From Isochrysis galbana (taxonomy: Eukaryota > Haptophyta > Isochrysidales > Isochrysidaceae), in NCBI GenBank assembly GCA_018136815.1, contig CM030934.1:4413587-4477586 (forward strand): a DNA stretch of 64,000 bases. Reading direction: 5' to 3'. The notes beneath the pieces were generated by a model that ran no database searches, had not been told where the DNA came from, and was given only the letters and a program-made list of their open reading frames with translations. This document shows positions 43,968 to 54,843 of the stretch, in pieces (the first letter of the stretch is position 1; each line of letters opens with the position of its first letter). Position numbers and translations under genes: made by a program.

Positions 43968-45460
43968 CTAATGTTATATTATAGAATGTTACAAGCATTA
44001 AAAACTACCGTACATTCGGTCCACTTTCGACGCAACACGACGTCTGCACTTAGACACCCGGACCATATCATCATCGATAGCAGAGACCTTCCATTTGCTC
44101 GCATCAGCAATGCCGCCAACAAAATTTTGCGTGAATCTCTTGCATACAAGGCCTGCTCAGGCACCGACGGAACGAAATCTGAAGCTATGCGCATCAACCA
44201 TCTTGCTCGTCTTCTATGAGAGGATAAATGTAAAATTCCAGGAAAACATTTGTACAATTGGACATCTCGCTCGGAAATTTGCACATGAGGTATAGTAGAC
44301 CTTGTGTGTTGATCTGTTCCAACACAATGGGACGGAGGCGTTCTTCTGAGTGCAGCGCTTCGTAACCATTCACTCACGTCTGCAAACCAAACACATGTTC
44401 TCACCTTCACGCATGTCTCATCCGATTCTCGTATCGAACGCAAAGCCAATTGCACCAATGAAAAGCGATAGTCGAACTCGACCTACAAAGTACCCGGTGT
44501 AGAAGCAGGAGCGATCGACGATTCATTCCTAGAAGAACGCTAACAATGCTAGGTAAGGCGCAACTGGCAGGGGCGATGTATACCTCTTCGACAGCTTCGA
44601 ATATGACAAGACTATCAACCGGATAGACCATTTCACAGCCTAGGTCCACTGAGCTTACCTATACGCAGCACATAAAGCGTCTTGGTATCAATTGGCAAAG
44701 GGATGAATTGTAGCACACACAGCACGCCATGCTGCGCGTGTGTTGTGTCGTTGTTGGATGGCTGCATATAAGCGTGCGGGATGACCGCGCGTTGCACACC
44801 GTTAGCGATAGCTGTGCTGGATCGAGGGCTACACGTAAGCACAAACGCTTGTCCTTCTGAGAACCTGTGGCAAAAGAGGTGGTATTGAGAATAGTGTGAC
44901 AGCCGATGCAGGCAGCAGCACAGGCGAAGCCTTCGTACCCGCATCTCCACCCCATTCGAGCTCGGCGATGCCATCGTACAAGGCGTCGGACTTCATTACA
45001 ATTCTAACTGGCACAGCTCCCTACATGCATGAGTGGAGACGCTCTTATGGATCTGCCTGTCTTGACCAACGAAGAGCGCCGGAATGTAGCGAAAGAAATC
45101 ATGGGAGGTCATGCGGGTGATGTGAAACCAGAAGCGACAGTAGCGGGCATTCCTACCTCCATTGAAATGGGCTCAATAGGCTCTACTTCCATCGTGTGAA
45201 GCTTGCATTGTGTCACAGCTGTGCCATCCACCAAGGTCAGCATGACGCATGAGTTGGATGAGTGGTAAGAAAGCTGAGAAAGACAAACAGTGAAATCTCC
45301 GATAATCAGGTAAGAGGTGTCCAACCCCACGTACTGCCATCACAGCTGGCTGGGTTACATGGGCTGCTGCCTCACACCTGTAAGGTCGCTGGCTTGTCAA
45401 GCACGGTTGAGCCTCCGCCCCCAAGGATCCGAAGGCACTCAACAAAAGTAGACAAGTTGA
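43968..45460. other. Region of unresolved coding status
   Basis: There is no long ORF, but several short segments look protein-like and sit between splice-like sites. One on the plus strand at about 45027-45110 reads ALMDLPVLTNEERRNVAKEI. A dense run of AG/GT pairs occurs at 45215-45310. An intron-rich plus-strand gene running into the 45651-45995 segment is possible; I could not assemble a coherent frame or recognise a family. Confidence 0.3.
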
Positions 45461-45650
45461 GGCCAAAGCACAATGGTTCATAATTTTCGCTCGTGCTATA
45501 GTGCGATTCGTCTAGACGCCACTCGTGGAATAAGCCTCGTTTCATATATGCGCTTGCCTACGCAAAGTGGTGTCCCGGTCAGATGTCTCCATGCCTTGGG
45601 CCACAGCGAGCACCGGCGAGCACGCCCTGCCATCGTAGACCTATCACCTG

Positions 45651-45995
45651 CAAGCTTTTTGCCTCATTGACCGTGAAGTTTATGCCGTGCTCAGAGACTT
45701 GACACCAGCAGATCGGCCCGTGCGCTGCCTGCAGGGAAGAGAGCGCAGCTGTGAGTTTGTGCGGTTGAACGCACACCGGTGGGGTGAGAGTGTGAGGCGC
45801 GGCCTGCTTTCCTGGTGGGAGGACTTGAGCACGAGGCAACTGAGCATCGTCGTGACCACCTTGGTAGCATCCGTGCGGCAGTCCAACCGTGGCTCGTCGT
45901 CACACTCTGAGGCCATGCTCAATGGTCGCTCCGATAGTGCTGTGGAGCGTGAAGGCGCAAGCAGTTGGCGGGAACAGAAGAAGACGAAATATTGA
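45651..45995 (+). CDS. Possible terminal exon of an unidentified gene
   Basis: An open plus-strand frame following a CCTGCAAG-type acceptor near 45650. It reads LIDREVYAVLRDLTPADRPV, then GRERSCEFVRLNAHRWGESV and GLLSWWEDLSTRQLSIVVTT, and ends with a low-complexity tail and TGA at 45995. The composition is that of a real protein, with no simple repeats. There is no in-frame ATG at its start, so upstream exons would be needed; 45480-45585 (ATRGISLVSYMRLPTQSGVP) is one candidate. No family is recognised. Confidence 0.35.
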   Translation, partial: QAFCLIDREVYAVLRDLTPADRPVRCLQGRERSCEFVRLNAHRWGESVRRGLLSWWEDLSTRQLSIVVTTLVASVRQSNRGSSSHSEAMLNGRSDSAVEREGASSWREQKKTKY

Positions 45996-46573
45996 AATAT
46001 TCGGTTTCACAGGAACCGTCGTTCACACATTGAGCAAGGAGGCTCATCAGCTGACATCAGCTTCTGACATCAGTGTAAGCTCGAAGTTGGTGTCAGCTGA
46101 TGAACTGATGCACCATCACTGGCTCACTCCTCCCCTGTCTCTGGTCGCCAGGCATAGAGGGGCCTTTGGGCGGCTCCCATGGCCAGCGAGGCGAGCGTGG
46201 GAGAGGCAGCGGGGGAGAGGGTGCAACCTCAAGTTTGGTTGTTTTTTCAGCAACTACCCCCATGTGGATGGTATAAGTTCTACTTGCGGGACAACCTCCC
46301 CCTCTTCCCTTATTTCACCCTCCGGCTTTTCCGCCTTCAGACGTGGAGTGTTCATGTTTATTTGCGCGCGGCTTTTTTCAACCTTTCTTCCGCCTCCGGG
46401 GCTCCGGGGTGAGGGGTGAGCGGGTGAGCCGCATCTTGTCTGTTTTGGAAAAGCGCCACAGCTTTACTTTCCACGTTAGAAAGAAGAGATGCAGGGCCAG
46501 TGCGACTCCCAATCCAGCTCCAACTCCGAATCCTTTCACACCCATCGTCTCGAATGTAATTAATTATCATCAT
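45996..46573. other. Intergenic stretch
   Basis: The inverted pair AGCTGACATCAGCTTCTG / GTCAGCTGATGAACTGATG occurs near 46047-46110. Segment 46175-46215 (GCCAGCGAGGCGAGCGTGGG) resembles 58769-58798. No gene is seen. Confidence 0.45.
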
Positions 46574-47670
46574 AACTAAGTTTATACTTGGTCGCCATGG
46601 AGCGCGCCGACGCGCCCCCTCTCTCCTTCGGGCACCCCGCCGCGGGCGCCCTTCCAGTGCCCATGGAGCAGTCGCAGGCGAAGCGACCGCGTCCTCCCGC
46701 GGAGGCCGAGCAGGTGAGCGGCGCGGCCCGAGACCGGGTGGCCCCTATGGGCACAAACCTCACACTACAACAGATACGCACCACAACAAGCCACAGCAAC
46801 ACCCCCAGCCCAACAACAGCACACACGAGACCCCCCTAGGGGACGGTCGAGAGCACGCGCACGCCAACGCACCACACATCCGCAAGCCGACGAACTACAC
46901 ACTTACACCCGACGCGCCGTGCCCCACACAGGAACCCCAATCTGAAGAGGAACAAGAAAGCTTGGACACAGATGCAAACTACGAACTCTCCTTCCATCAA
47001 GAGGGCGACTACACATTCCAAGACGCGTCGGTGTACGCCGCCATCGTCGAGCTCCTCTTAGAGCTCGAAGGAGTCGATCCTGAACCGGACTTCTGGGCCC
47101 GGTCGATCCAAGGCCCATGGCACATAGCAGTCAACGAAGACTGTGCGCAGCAATTCCAAGAGCGATATGGCGAACTTACCACCCTCCGCGTGCTTCAGAC
47201 AGACATTAAAGTTCGCATCAAGGTCGACTCTATAGAGGAAAAGCTCAACAAACGAGGCTCATCCTCGCGCAAATCTCTATACAACGCTCTGCGCTCTGCA
47301 AGACGTAGCAGCCCACTTGGTCGTCGAAGCCGACGGCTTGGCGCAAGCAAAACAAATCACACTGAGCAACCTCATCAAGGCGGTCGAAAAAGTAGGCGCG
47401 CCACACCGAGATCGTGGTGGACGAGTCCGAGGAGTCCGAGGAGGAGGAGCCTGCGGCAGCGATGGCGGAGGGCAAATCACACTCACATTCCGACATGCAT
47501 GGGCAACGGCTGCGCGTATCGCTTTTGCATTGTCTCCTAATTCTGCGTCGTGTGAGCGTGTGTTTTCGTTATTGAAGTGTTGAAGTGTATGTTTGGGGTT
47601 TGTTTGGCGATGGACAAGTGAGTGCCTTGGCCGATCAGATTCAATGTGGGTTGATGTTGCGGTATAATCA
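46574..47670 (+). pseudogene. hAT-family transposase relic
   Basis: The C-terminal hAT dimerisation motif is clear: RIAFALSPNSASCERVFSLL (47513-47572). After a stop and frame slip, a readable MFGDGQVSALADQIQCGLML-type tail follows (about 47588-47655), as in other hAT proteins. Upstream, 46962-47290 is an acidic open frame (MDTDANYELSFHQEGDYTFQ) that then loses frame; the two parts overlap in different frames near 47290-47330. No catalytic core was found. The relic begins just after AACTAAGTTTATACTTGG (46574-46591), the inverse of the terminal motif seen at 11860, 37480 and 54199, so this motif may mark its left end. Confidence 0.65.
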
Positions 47671-48516
47671 CACCGATGACCTTGAGTCCTTGAGTAAGGA
47701 GTGAGTAATACGTTAGCAGTAGAGTACGTGTGTGATGTGTGTCATTGTGCAAGTACTTTAATAATTAACGTTGCGCAAACGAGAGTCAATGAGTGTCAAT
47801 CCTCGCTCTATCAAGGTAAAAAGTGAAACGCCCATCCATGTAGCCAAATACAGATAGCGGCGGCGGGGCTATATGCAATATGCTATCTCTTAATCGGCGG
47901 CAGGAAGCACCTTTGAAGGTGCTTCGCGACAGTTGATTGCCCTAAGCTCCATATCCATACATTAAGTAAGGTAAATTGACGTTCCATATGGTGTAAACAC
48001 ACCCTGTCCTCGAGGCAACTGCGATATGCAGCACCTCCCAGGGTGCTTCGCCGGTTAAGAGATATGGCTATGTATAGGTAGCTAGGTCAGGCTAGCGCGC
48101 GAGCGCGGGAGCGCTCGCGCCTCGCAAAATATTTGCGAAATTTAATAATAGATAATAGGGCAGTGAACGCGAAATCTGAGCGAAATATCCGATGAAATTT
48201 GGGCGGGTTTCAAACGAAATTCTGACCTGGGCCTACTTCCGAGTAGAGATCCACCCCTCGTCCCCATGTCCCCATCTCTCCCCTCCTCCCAGACACCAGA
48301 CACCAGACACCCCCTCACTCACCCCCCACCCCCCACACGCCCCCCCAACCCAGCCCCGCCCGGCCTGCGGCAGCGGGCAGCGGCGTACTTTATTAGCAAC
48401 TTGCTTCAACTGGCTTCCACTTGCGACGCGACGTTCTTACCCAACTTGTGCATGCCCGGATTTCTTACCTCTTGCGAATAAACTTGCCGGCAAGTCTGGT
48501 CAAGCCCAAGGTTCAA
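47671..48516. other. Intergenic stretch with an imperfect inverted repeat
   Basis: ATGCTATCTCTTAATCGGCGG with GAAGCACCTTTGAAGGTGCTTCG (about 47878-47928) is mirrored in part by GCACCTCCCAGGGTGCTTCGCCGGTTAAGAGATATGG (about 48031-48067). AAATTTGGGCGGGTTTC motifs at 48194 recall those near 9600. A TA-rich patch lies at 48130-48160. No gene is recognised. Confidence 0.45.
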
Positions 48517-49049
48517 GGTGTTAGCCCTGGATCCTCAGATAGTTTTTTTCTCCGACATCCCTGTTTTTTACTACTCTCCACCTGGCCGCTCCGCCGCGCA
48601 AGAGCCCCCCCCGCCGCCGCCGCCGCCCACGCTCGCCGTGGCGGCCGGCCCGCGCCTCGACGCCCCCCCCCCGCCCCCCCCGCCCCCCCCCCCGAACCGC
48701 GACGAAGGACGAGACACTTACGTCCTCCATCTCTTCAAAAACCTGAACTCGTAGGTACAGGGGTCTCCATAACCCTTCTCCTCCTCTTCCCCCACACCAC
48801 GACCTCTCTCCTGCTCCCTTCTCTCTCAGCAGTCGTTTTCAAGGTGAATAAACGTACTCGTACCCTTACATGTAAATCTCCTTCGTGGTCCGTTCCCCGT
48901 TCCCCAAAGCTACAAGATCTCTCTCTCCCCCCTGCGGCTTCCTCTCTCGCTTTCTCATCGTCCCGGCGGACACAAGGGAGAGCGGGGGCCAGAGTCCGGG
49001 GAAGGAAGGCAACGAGAGTGGGAGGGAGAGCCAGCGCCGCAGCAGCGCG
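48517..49049. other. CT-rich upstream region of HslU
   Basis: It begins with GGTGTTAGCCCTGGATCCTC and AGATAGTTTTTTT, a member of the TAGCCC...TTTTT family (48518-48549). Poly(C) and CCGCCGCC tracts follow (48604-48695), then CT-rich sequence up to the HslU start. The upstream open frame (48885-49049) lacks an ATG link that would make sense for HslU. Confidence 0.5.
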
Positions 49050-50440
49050 ATGACGACCCTGTACAGAGCAGCGCGTGCAACGCGCCGTGCTGCACTGCTC
49101 AGCTTGCCTGCACGCCTCGCTCTCGCGCGCTCGAGCCCGGCCGTCCAGATTGGACTGCGTTCATGTTCATCTCAGAGCGCTAGCGCTCGCCCAGTCCACC
49201 TCGAGGTGGAGTCTCCAGCGGCTGCCGCGTCGCCGGATGAGGGGAAGGCCGAGCAAGACGATGAAGAACGCGGTCGACGCCCCCGCGAGATTGTTGCCTA
49301 TCTTGACAGGTACATCGTTGGGCAGGCAGATGCCAAGCGGGCTGTGGCAGTTGCACTTCGCAACCGCTGGCGGAGGCAGCGTGTTGAGTCACCCCTCCGC
49401 GAGGAGATTGTGCCGAAGAACATACTAATGATTGGTCCGACCGGCGTGGGAAAGACCGAGATCGCACGCCGACTAGCGAAGTTGGCGAACGCCCCCTTCA
49501 TCAAGGTGGAGGCAACAAAGTTCACAGAAGTTGGCTTTGTCGGCAAAGATGTCGACCAGATCGTTCGCGATCTTGTGGAGTCTGGGCTCACCATGGCTAA
49601 GGCCAAGGCCATGGAAAAGATTAAAGATAAGGTGAAGGCCAAGGTGGAGGAGCGCATCCTCGACTGCTTGGTTGGCGCGACCAACATTCAGCACAACCGC
49701 GAAGCGTTCCGTAAACTCCTCCGAATGGGGCACCTCGATGATCGGCTTATCGAGATAGAGGTCCCAGAGCGCAAGCCCAACGGGCAGGGCGACCCCTCGG
49801 GCGGGAACCAATTCCCAATGAACGAGATCATCTTGCGCTTCGATAAGATGATGCACGGCAGGCAGAAGATGGAAAAGCGTGAGATGCAGCTCAAGGATGC
49901 TGTGCCGATCCTTACCGAGCTAGAGAGCGAAAAATTGTTGTCTGAAGATGACATCAAGCGCCAGGCGCTCTGGAGTGTGGAACAAGAGGGCATTATCTTT
50001 ATTGACGAGATCGACAAGATTTGCTCGCGTGGTGAATATCGTGGGTCGGCCGACGCCTCCTCGGAGGGCGTGCAGCGTGACTTACTCCCTCTCTTAGAGG
50101 GGTCGACAGTCACAACAAAGCATGGCAATGTCAATACCGACCACATTCTCTTCATTGCGTCAGGCGCCTTCCACTTCTGCAAACCGTCCGATCTACTGGC
50201 AGAATTGCAGGGGCGACTACCCATTCGTGTTGAACTTAAGCCACTCACTGAGAAGGATATGTACACCATCCTCACGGAGCCTGAGAACAACTTGGTGAAG
50301 CAGCAAGAAGCCCTCATNNNNNNNNNNNNNNNNNNNNNNNNNNNNNNNNNNNNNNNNNNNNNNNNNNNNNNNNNNNNNNNNNNNNNNNNNNNNNNNNNNN
50401 NNNNNNNNNNNNNNNNNGCTCCTGAGGAGTTGATGCAAGA
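49050..50440 (+). CDS. HSLU: HslU (ClpY) AAA+ ATPase of the mitochondrial HslVU protease, interrupted by a gap
   Basis: ATG 49050 starts [20 protein letters not shown], an Arg/Ala-rich presequence for mitochondria. Then come [20 protein letters not shown], Walker A in [16 protein letters not shown], the [14 protein letters not shown] block, an intermediate domain (about residues 190-300), Walker B in [11 protein letters not shown], and the arginine/sensor region [17 protein letters not shown]. HslU unfolds substrates and feeds them to the HslV peptidase. The C-domain is lost in the 100-N gap at 50318-50417. The eight codons after the gap (APEELMQE, stop) may or may not be the true end, because the gap length is unknown. 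No intron is seen. Confidence 0.92.
50318..50417. other. Assembly gap (100 N)
   Basis: Exactly 100 N inside the C-terminal domain of HslU; the true length is probably unknown. About 80 residues of the C-domain would normally follow the last visible block. Confidence 0.98.
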
Positions 50441-52334
50441 GTGACTGCGTACCGTATTCCACCCCGATCCCGCGCAGGCTGCGCCCAGGGGCAGAGTGCC
50501 AGGCCAATTACAACATCATTGACCCACCGTGATGTCGCCGCAGCGATAGGCCCCATGCGAGTGGTGGGCTTCCGCCACAGCCGCTCGAAGTGCCTTTACC
50601 CCCGCTCGTCCCGACCACCGGTGCTGGCAGAATAGGCTCAATATACTGCCGCTCTAGGCTGGCTCGGGCTATCCTGTCTAGACTGTCTTTGAGCACCGAC
50701 AGCAGCACGAAGAGCGAACGGCGATGAGCGACGGAGCAACTCTCGCCGACGCAACCGCCAGCCTCAGGAGGCAGCCTCGGCCCTAGACTGTCTTTGAGCA
50801 CCGACGGCAGCACGAAGAGTGAACGGCGATGAGCGACGGAGCAACTCTCGCCGACGCAACCGCCAGCCTCAGGAGGCAGCCTCGGCCCAAACGCAGCGAT
50901 CGGTGGCCGATCGCGCTACAGCGGGCGTCGCGTCGCGCGGCCTGCACCAGAGCTTGGCAGACGTATTATCACGGAGGAGTCAGGCACCTCTGGCTTCTTG
51001 CAAGCTTTGGAGTAGAGGCTAGAGCTTCAGAGCTTCTCACTCAACAACGTTTTTTATAAGCTCCTATGAAAAAGAGCTGGAAGGTGCTAGGGGGCTCATA
51101 GAGGCATCAGGGGCATGGTCCACACACACCCTGCGCCGAGCAAAAGAGAAATCGCCAATTTTTGACCACCCGCAGGAGCCGTGCTCGAATCGCACTCACA
51201 CGCCTCACGCCTCACGGCAGCGAGCTCCTCTCCCACTCCCAGCACAATCACTCCGAGACATCGGGGACACCGGACTCGACCTCTTCCGCGGCCTCTTGCG
51301 CGTGCTGAGCGCTGGAGCCCGCCTCAACTCCATATGTACTGCCCCTGCGAGCCGCCACACACTCCCTGACCTTGCACAACCCACGCTTCGGTCCACACTT
51401 TGGACAACGCTTCCATCCCGACCATGGACACGGGACAACGTCGCACTCGCACGCAAACTCACACATCGAAAATGCGGCCGCGCGAGCCCGGGCGCGCTCT
51501 GTGTCGTCGTTAGCACGTTCCACTCGGGCTTTCTTCTTCTGTTGCACTAAGGCCAAGGCCGCAGCCTCAAGCTCTTCCTGATCCCTCTTCTCCTTCTTAG
51601 CTTCTTAGCCCTGTTGTATTCGTATTCCTGCCCATCTGAAGGCTGTAGGCATGAATATTCGTGTAAGGTACGCGCTCACAATTACAATTGAACAGTTCCC
51701 CGTGTTGCCACTGACGCACAAGACACACAGATTCGGATTCCCCATGGTCTCAAGTCCAGGTTTGCAGGTTTTGGTCTCGAAATTTGCGATTCGAATTCGA
51801 ATTTTGTTTTTGCTGTTACTATAATTGTTGGCTCGTTTAAGGTAATAAACCGGCATGACTTCGACTTCTCGTTCTGCAGTCGCTCTGCGAGACTCTCTCT
51901 CTCTCTCTCTCCGTCCGCCTCTCCTCGGCCGACGGCAGGAAGATTCGTCCAAAACATTCTCCGGTCCCAAGATATCTCGTGGGGGGTCTCTCCGCGCTCC
52001 GCGAGGGAAAGGACGCGATCTCGCATCTCGCTCCAAGATCGGCCTCGCGCCCTCCCACGCTGCCCCGCCGTGCCCTCGGTCCCTCGCCCCCCCCCGCGGC
52101 AGGTTCGTTCCCTCGGCGTGCCGTCCGTCGCCTCAGGCCGTTATATTAATCCACCCCCCCCGCGAGGTTCTCTTCTCCCCCGCGCGCGGTTCGTTTCCTC
52201 CGGCCGTCGTTGTTCCCCCCCCCCTCGCTTCGATTCCTCTCGCGGTTCCTTCGATGATTGCCTCCATCTCGTCCGTTCTTCTTCGCGATCCTCGCGGAGG
52301 GGGCACCGACGATTAATGTTAGTTTCATCGCGGT
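50441..52334. other. Intergenic stretch downstream of HslU
   Basis: No gene is recognised. It contains a 105-bp tandem duplication at 50678-50887 and a CT dinucleotide run at about 51894-51912. The many small ORFs are Arg- or Ser-rich and overlap on both strands. Confidence 0.5.
50678..50887. repeat. Tandem duplication, 105 bp x 2
   Basis: The unit begins CTAGACTGTCTTTGAGCACC and ends GGAGGCAGCCTCGGCC (50678-50782 and 50783-50887), with two substitutions seen. Confidence 0.93.
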
Positions 52335-52900
52335 TTCGATGTTGTGTCGTCCTGATGTGGAGGGGGCGTCGTGCGCGCGTTGTGCGCACCCGCCCGCTCG
52401 TCGAGCTCAAGCCGACTCGGTCATTGCACAGTCGAGTGGTGTCGCGCAACCTCTCGTTCGGCGAGAGGTGTTGTGTCGTCCTGAGGTGGAGGAGGCGTCG
52501 TGCGCGCGGGGCGTCATGCGCGCGGCGTCCGTGTGGGCGTCGTGCGCGCTCGCCCGCTCGTCGAGCTCAAGCCACTGAAGCTCGACTCGGTCATTGCGCA
52601 ACCTCTCGTTCGGCGTTGTGTCGTCCTGGGGTGGAGGAGGCGCCGTGCGCGGGGCGTCGTGCGCGCTCGCCCGCTCGTCGAGCTCAAGCCACTGAAGCTC
52701 GACTCGGTCATTGCACAGTCGAGTGGTGTTGCGCAACCTCCTTCGGCGAGAGGGGTTGTGTCGTCCTGAGGTGGAGGGGGCGTCGTGCGCGCCCGCCCGC
52801 TCGTCGAGCTCAAGCCGACTCGGTCATTGCACAGTCGAGCGGTGTTGCGCAACGTCTCGTTCGGCGAGAGGGCGCCGTGCGCGGGGCGTCGTGCGCGTGG
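52335..52900. repeat. Minisatellite, four to five units of about 130-145 bp
   Basis: Blocks TTGTGTCGTCCTG-GGTGGAG, GTCGTGCGCGC, CGCCCGCTCGTCGAGCTCAA, CTCGGTCATTGCACAGTCGA and CTCGTTCGGCGAGAG recur, with units starting near 52340, 52472, 52616 and 52757 and a partial one at the end. Units differ by small deletions. Open frames through it are artefacts of the GC-rich repeat. Confidence 0.9.
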
Positions 52901-52904
52901 GCCC

Positions 52905-53290
52905 CAGATGGGACAATAGGCTTCTAATAGGTTCTATTAAGAGGTCAAGAGGCCTACCAGACCTGTTACCTGTTAATAGGTAATAGGTAAAAAAAAACCT
53001 TTCAATATTCTCGCCTCGCGCGTGGCTATAGGCCTATACTATAGGTACCGCTATCGTAGCCACGCCCAAATCATCTCGGATCCCTTCCTCTCCCTAGTAA
53101 CTTAGCTCAGAAGTCAGAAGCCAATCATATTCATAATATACATCACATACTCATACATCTATAATATTAGTAAAATGAGTTTTATTTTGACCTGTTACGG
53201 ACCTATTGCGACCTGTCAATAGGTCCTCTTAATAGGAAGAGGCCCCCGAAACCTGTTGACCTTGTACCTGTTGTCCCATCCGGGGCGTGG
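52905..53290. mobile_element. Small inverted-repeat (MITE-like) element
   Basis: The left end CCCAGATGGGACAATAGG ... CTATTAAGAGGTC (52905-52950) is mirrored by GAGGCCTCTTAATAG... and CCTGTTGTCCCATCCGGGG at the right end (53225-53287). Internal copies of ACCTGTTA/TAACAGGT type motifs and a less GC-rich centre are present. No ORF is seen. Confidence 0.55.
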
Positions 53291-53520
53291 GCGGCGAGGG
53301 CGGGAGAGGACGGAGGACCGTACCGATGCGCGCCGAGTCGCCACCATCGTGAGGAAGACGAGGGCGAGGAGAGAGCTGGAGGGTGAGCGAGGAGGGAGGA
53401 GGGAGACAGGCAGTAGGAGCCTTCTCACTCTGGTAGGCCGATGAGAGGGGGAGGGGAAGAGGGGGGAACCCCCCCGGGGGACGGGAGAGAGATGGGCCGC
53501 AGGGGGTACACAGATAACGA

Positions 53521-53604
53521 GTTGACATGCGCACGCACGGCGTATCCGCGGGGGGACCGATGCACATCGCGCCGTGCCCATGCACGGCGTGCACCGATGT
53601 GATT
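53521..53604 (+). repeat. Dispersed repeat shared with 41675-41758
   Basis: See the other copy for the shared blocks. Here the flanks are different, so the repeat itself is mobile or was copied. Confidence 0.7.
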
Positions 53605-53667
53605 AGCGAAGAAGCTTTGACGGCGTCTCTCTCTTATAATTTTAACATGATCTAATGTTAAACGACT

Positions 53668-53733
53668 ACAATACAACTGTGGACATTTGATCGCTCAATT
53701 CGACTGATGTCCCACTATTGACGGAACGACACC
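53668..53733 (+). repeat. Dispersed repeat shared with 19085-19150
   Basis: ACATTTGATCGCTCAATTCG and TATTGACGGAACGACACCTT blocks in the same order as at 19 kb. It ends exactly where the protein-like minus-strand segment at 53734 begins. Confidence 0.7.
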
Positions 53734-53885
53734 TTTATGCCGTCGAGAATATCCAAGAACTCCTTGAGGCCGAGACTGGTGAGCTCGGTGCCGTGATGCG
53801 AGAGGTAGGCATCCTTGTCTAGGCGTCGCGCGCCTTGTTGTAGCACCGATGGAAATTGGGCAGGTGACGAAATACGAAATGATGA
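53734..53885 (-). pseudogene. Possible captured gene fragment, unidentified
   Basis: The minus strand reads PAQFPSVLQQGARRLDKDAY followed by LSHHGTELTSLGLKEFLDIL, a composition like a real soluble protein. It runs into the dispersed repeat (GIKVSFRQ then stop). There is no start codon context and no neighbouring exon was found. It may be a fragment carried by, or cut by, the adjacent repeat. Confidence 0.3.
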
Positions 53886-54843
53886 ATGATTGATGCAACG
53901 CTTCCAGGCCAATGATGGCTCGGTCGCCCAGCTGGCCTGGGGCAACCTACTGCCTGGGGCAGATGGGTCGCCGGCAAGGGCAGCGGGAGCGGCTACCTAC
54001 CGGTGCTACCGCTCTCGGCGCTGCGGCACCGCCTCCACGCAGTGCGCCTCCTCCCCCGTCCCCCGCGCCCACCGACCGGGGTCTGGGTCAGGATGGTGAT
54101 TGCTCAGCTCATGCTAGAAGGCAGAGTCTCAGGGTGACCGACAGGGGAGTTGGAGGCCGAGGCGGAGGAGGGCACGAGGCGCCTCCCCCATGTGAAGCTA
54201 AGTATAAACTTAGTTCACCTATCGATCGAGTATATCACAGAATATTACTCGGTTGATGGGGAGCAGCATCGTCTCTTCTGCGAGTAACCTAGAATGCCGA
54301 GCTACTCGATGCGACTGATGTGCAAGACCGAAGCAAGAAGCAAGCTTGAGGAAGCCATCTCGAGTCGCACACGAACACGAGTAGAGCGTAGAGCGATCAG
54401 CTCATCAATCACTGATGACCGACCGTATCGTGGTGCCGCCAACCCGAAGTTGAGCATGGCTGCAACATGGCTGCTTGGGCTAGTTCACCGTTCACAACAG
54501 GCAACAAGCGAAAGAGCCGACACCGAGACGTGTCACCGGTCTAAAGACAACATATCCCCAAACCCCATACATAATGCGCAAGTTCGTCCTACTAACAAGT
54601 TGAGCTTATGCCCACCACCGGCTTCGGACGAGAATGTGTAAAGAAATTGTGTGAGCTCGCAACTGCAGGAAAGAGTTCGGGATTATTGCGCACCTAGCCG
54701 CAACATCAGCTCTGAGGTCTCCAAAGGGAAAACGGTTGGCGTGGCAAACACTCTGCGCACACTCAGATGATACGCGGAACGCGGATAACAAACGAGCGAG
54801 ACTCGCAGCACATTTGGGTAAGACCGGTACATGCTCTAGCTCA
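53886..54843. other. Intergenic stretch downstream of the anthranilate synthase gene
   Basis: It contains GAAGCTAAGTATAAACTTAG (54195-54214), another copy of the AAGTATAAACTTAGTT terminus preceded by a GC-rich GAGGCGCCTCCCCCATG block. No gene is recognised. Confidence 0.5.

Noticed and set aside
48885-49049. N-terminal extension of HslU to an upstream start
   Set aside because: The added residues are low complexity and start without an ATG; the ATG at 49050 begins a typical mitochondrial presequence.
52335-52900. GC-rich ORFs spanning the 52-kb minisatellite (up to 285 codons)
   Set aside because: They follow the tandem repeat in all frames and lack any domain or stable frame between units.
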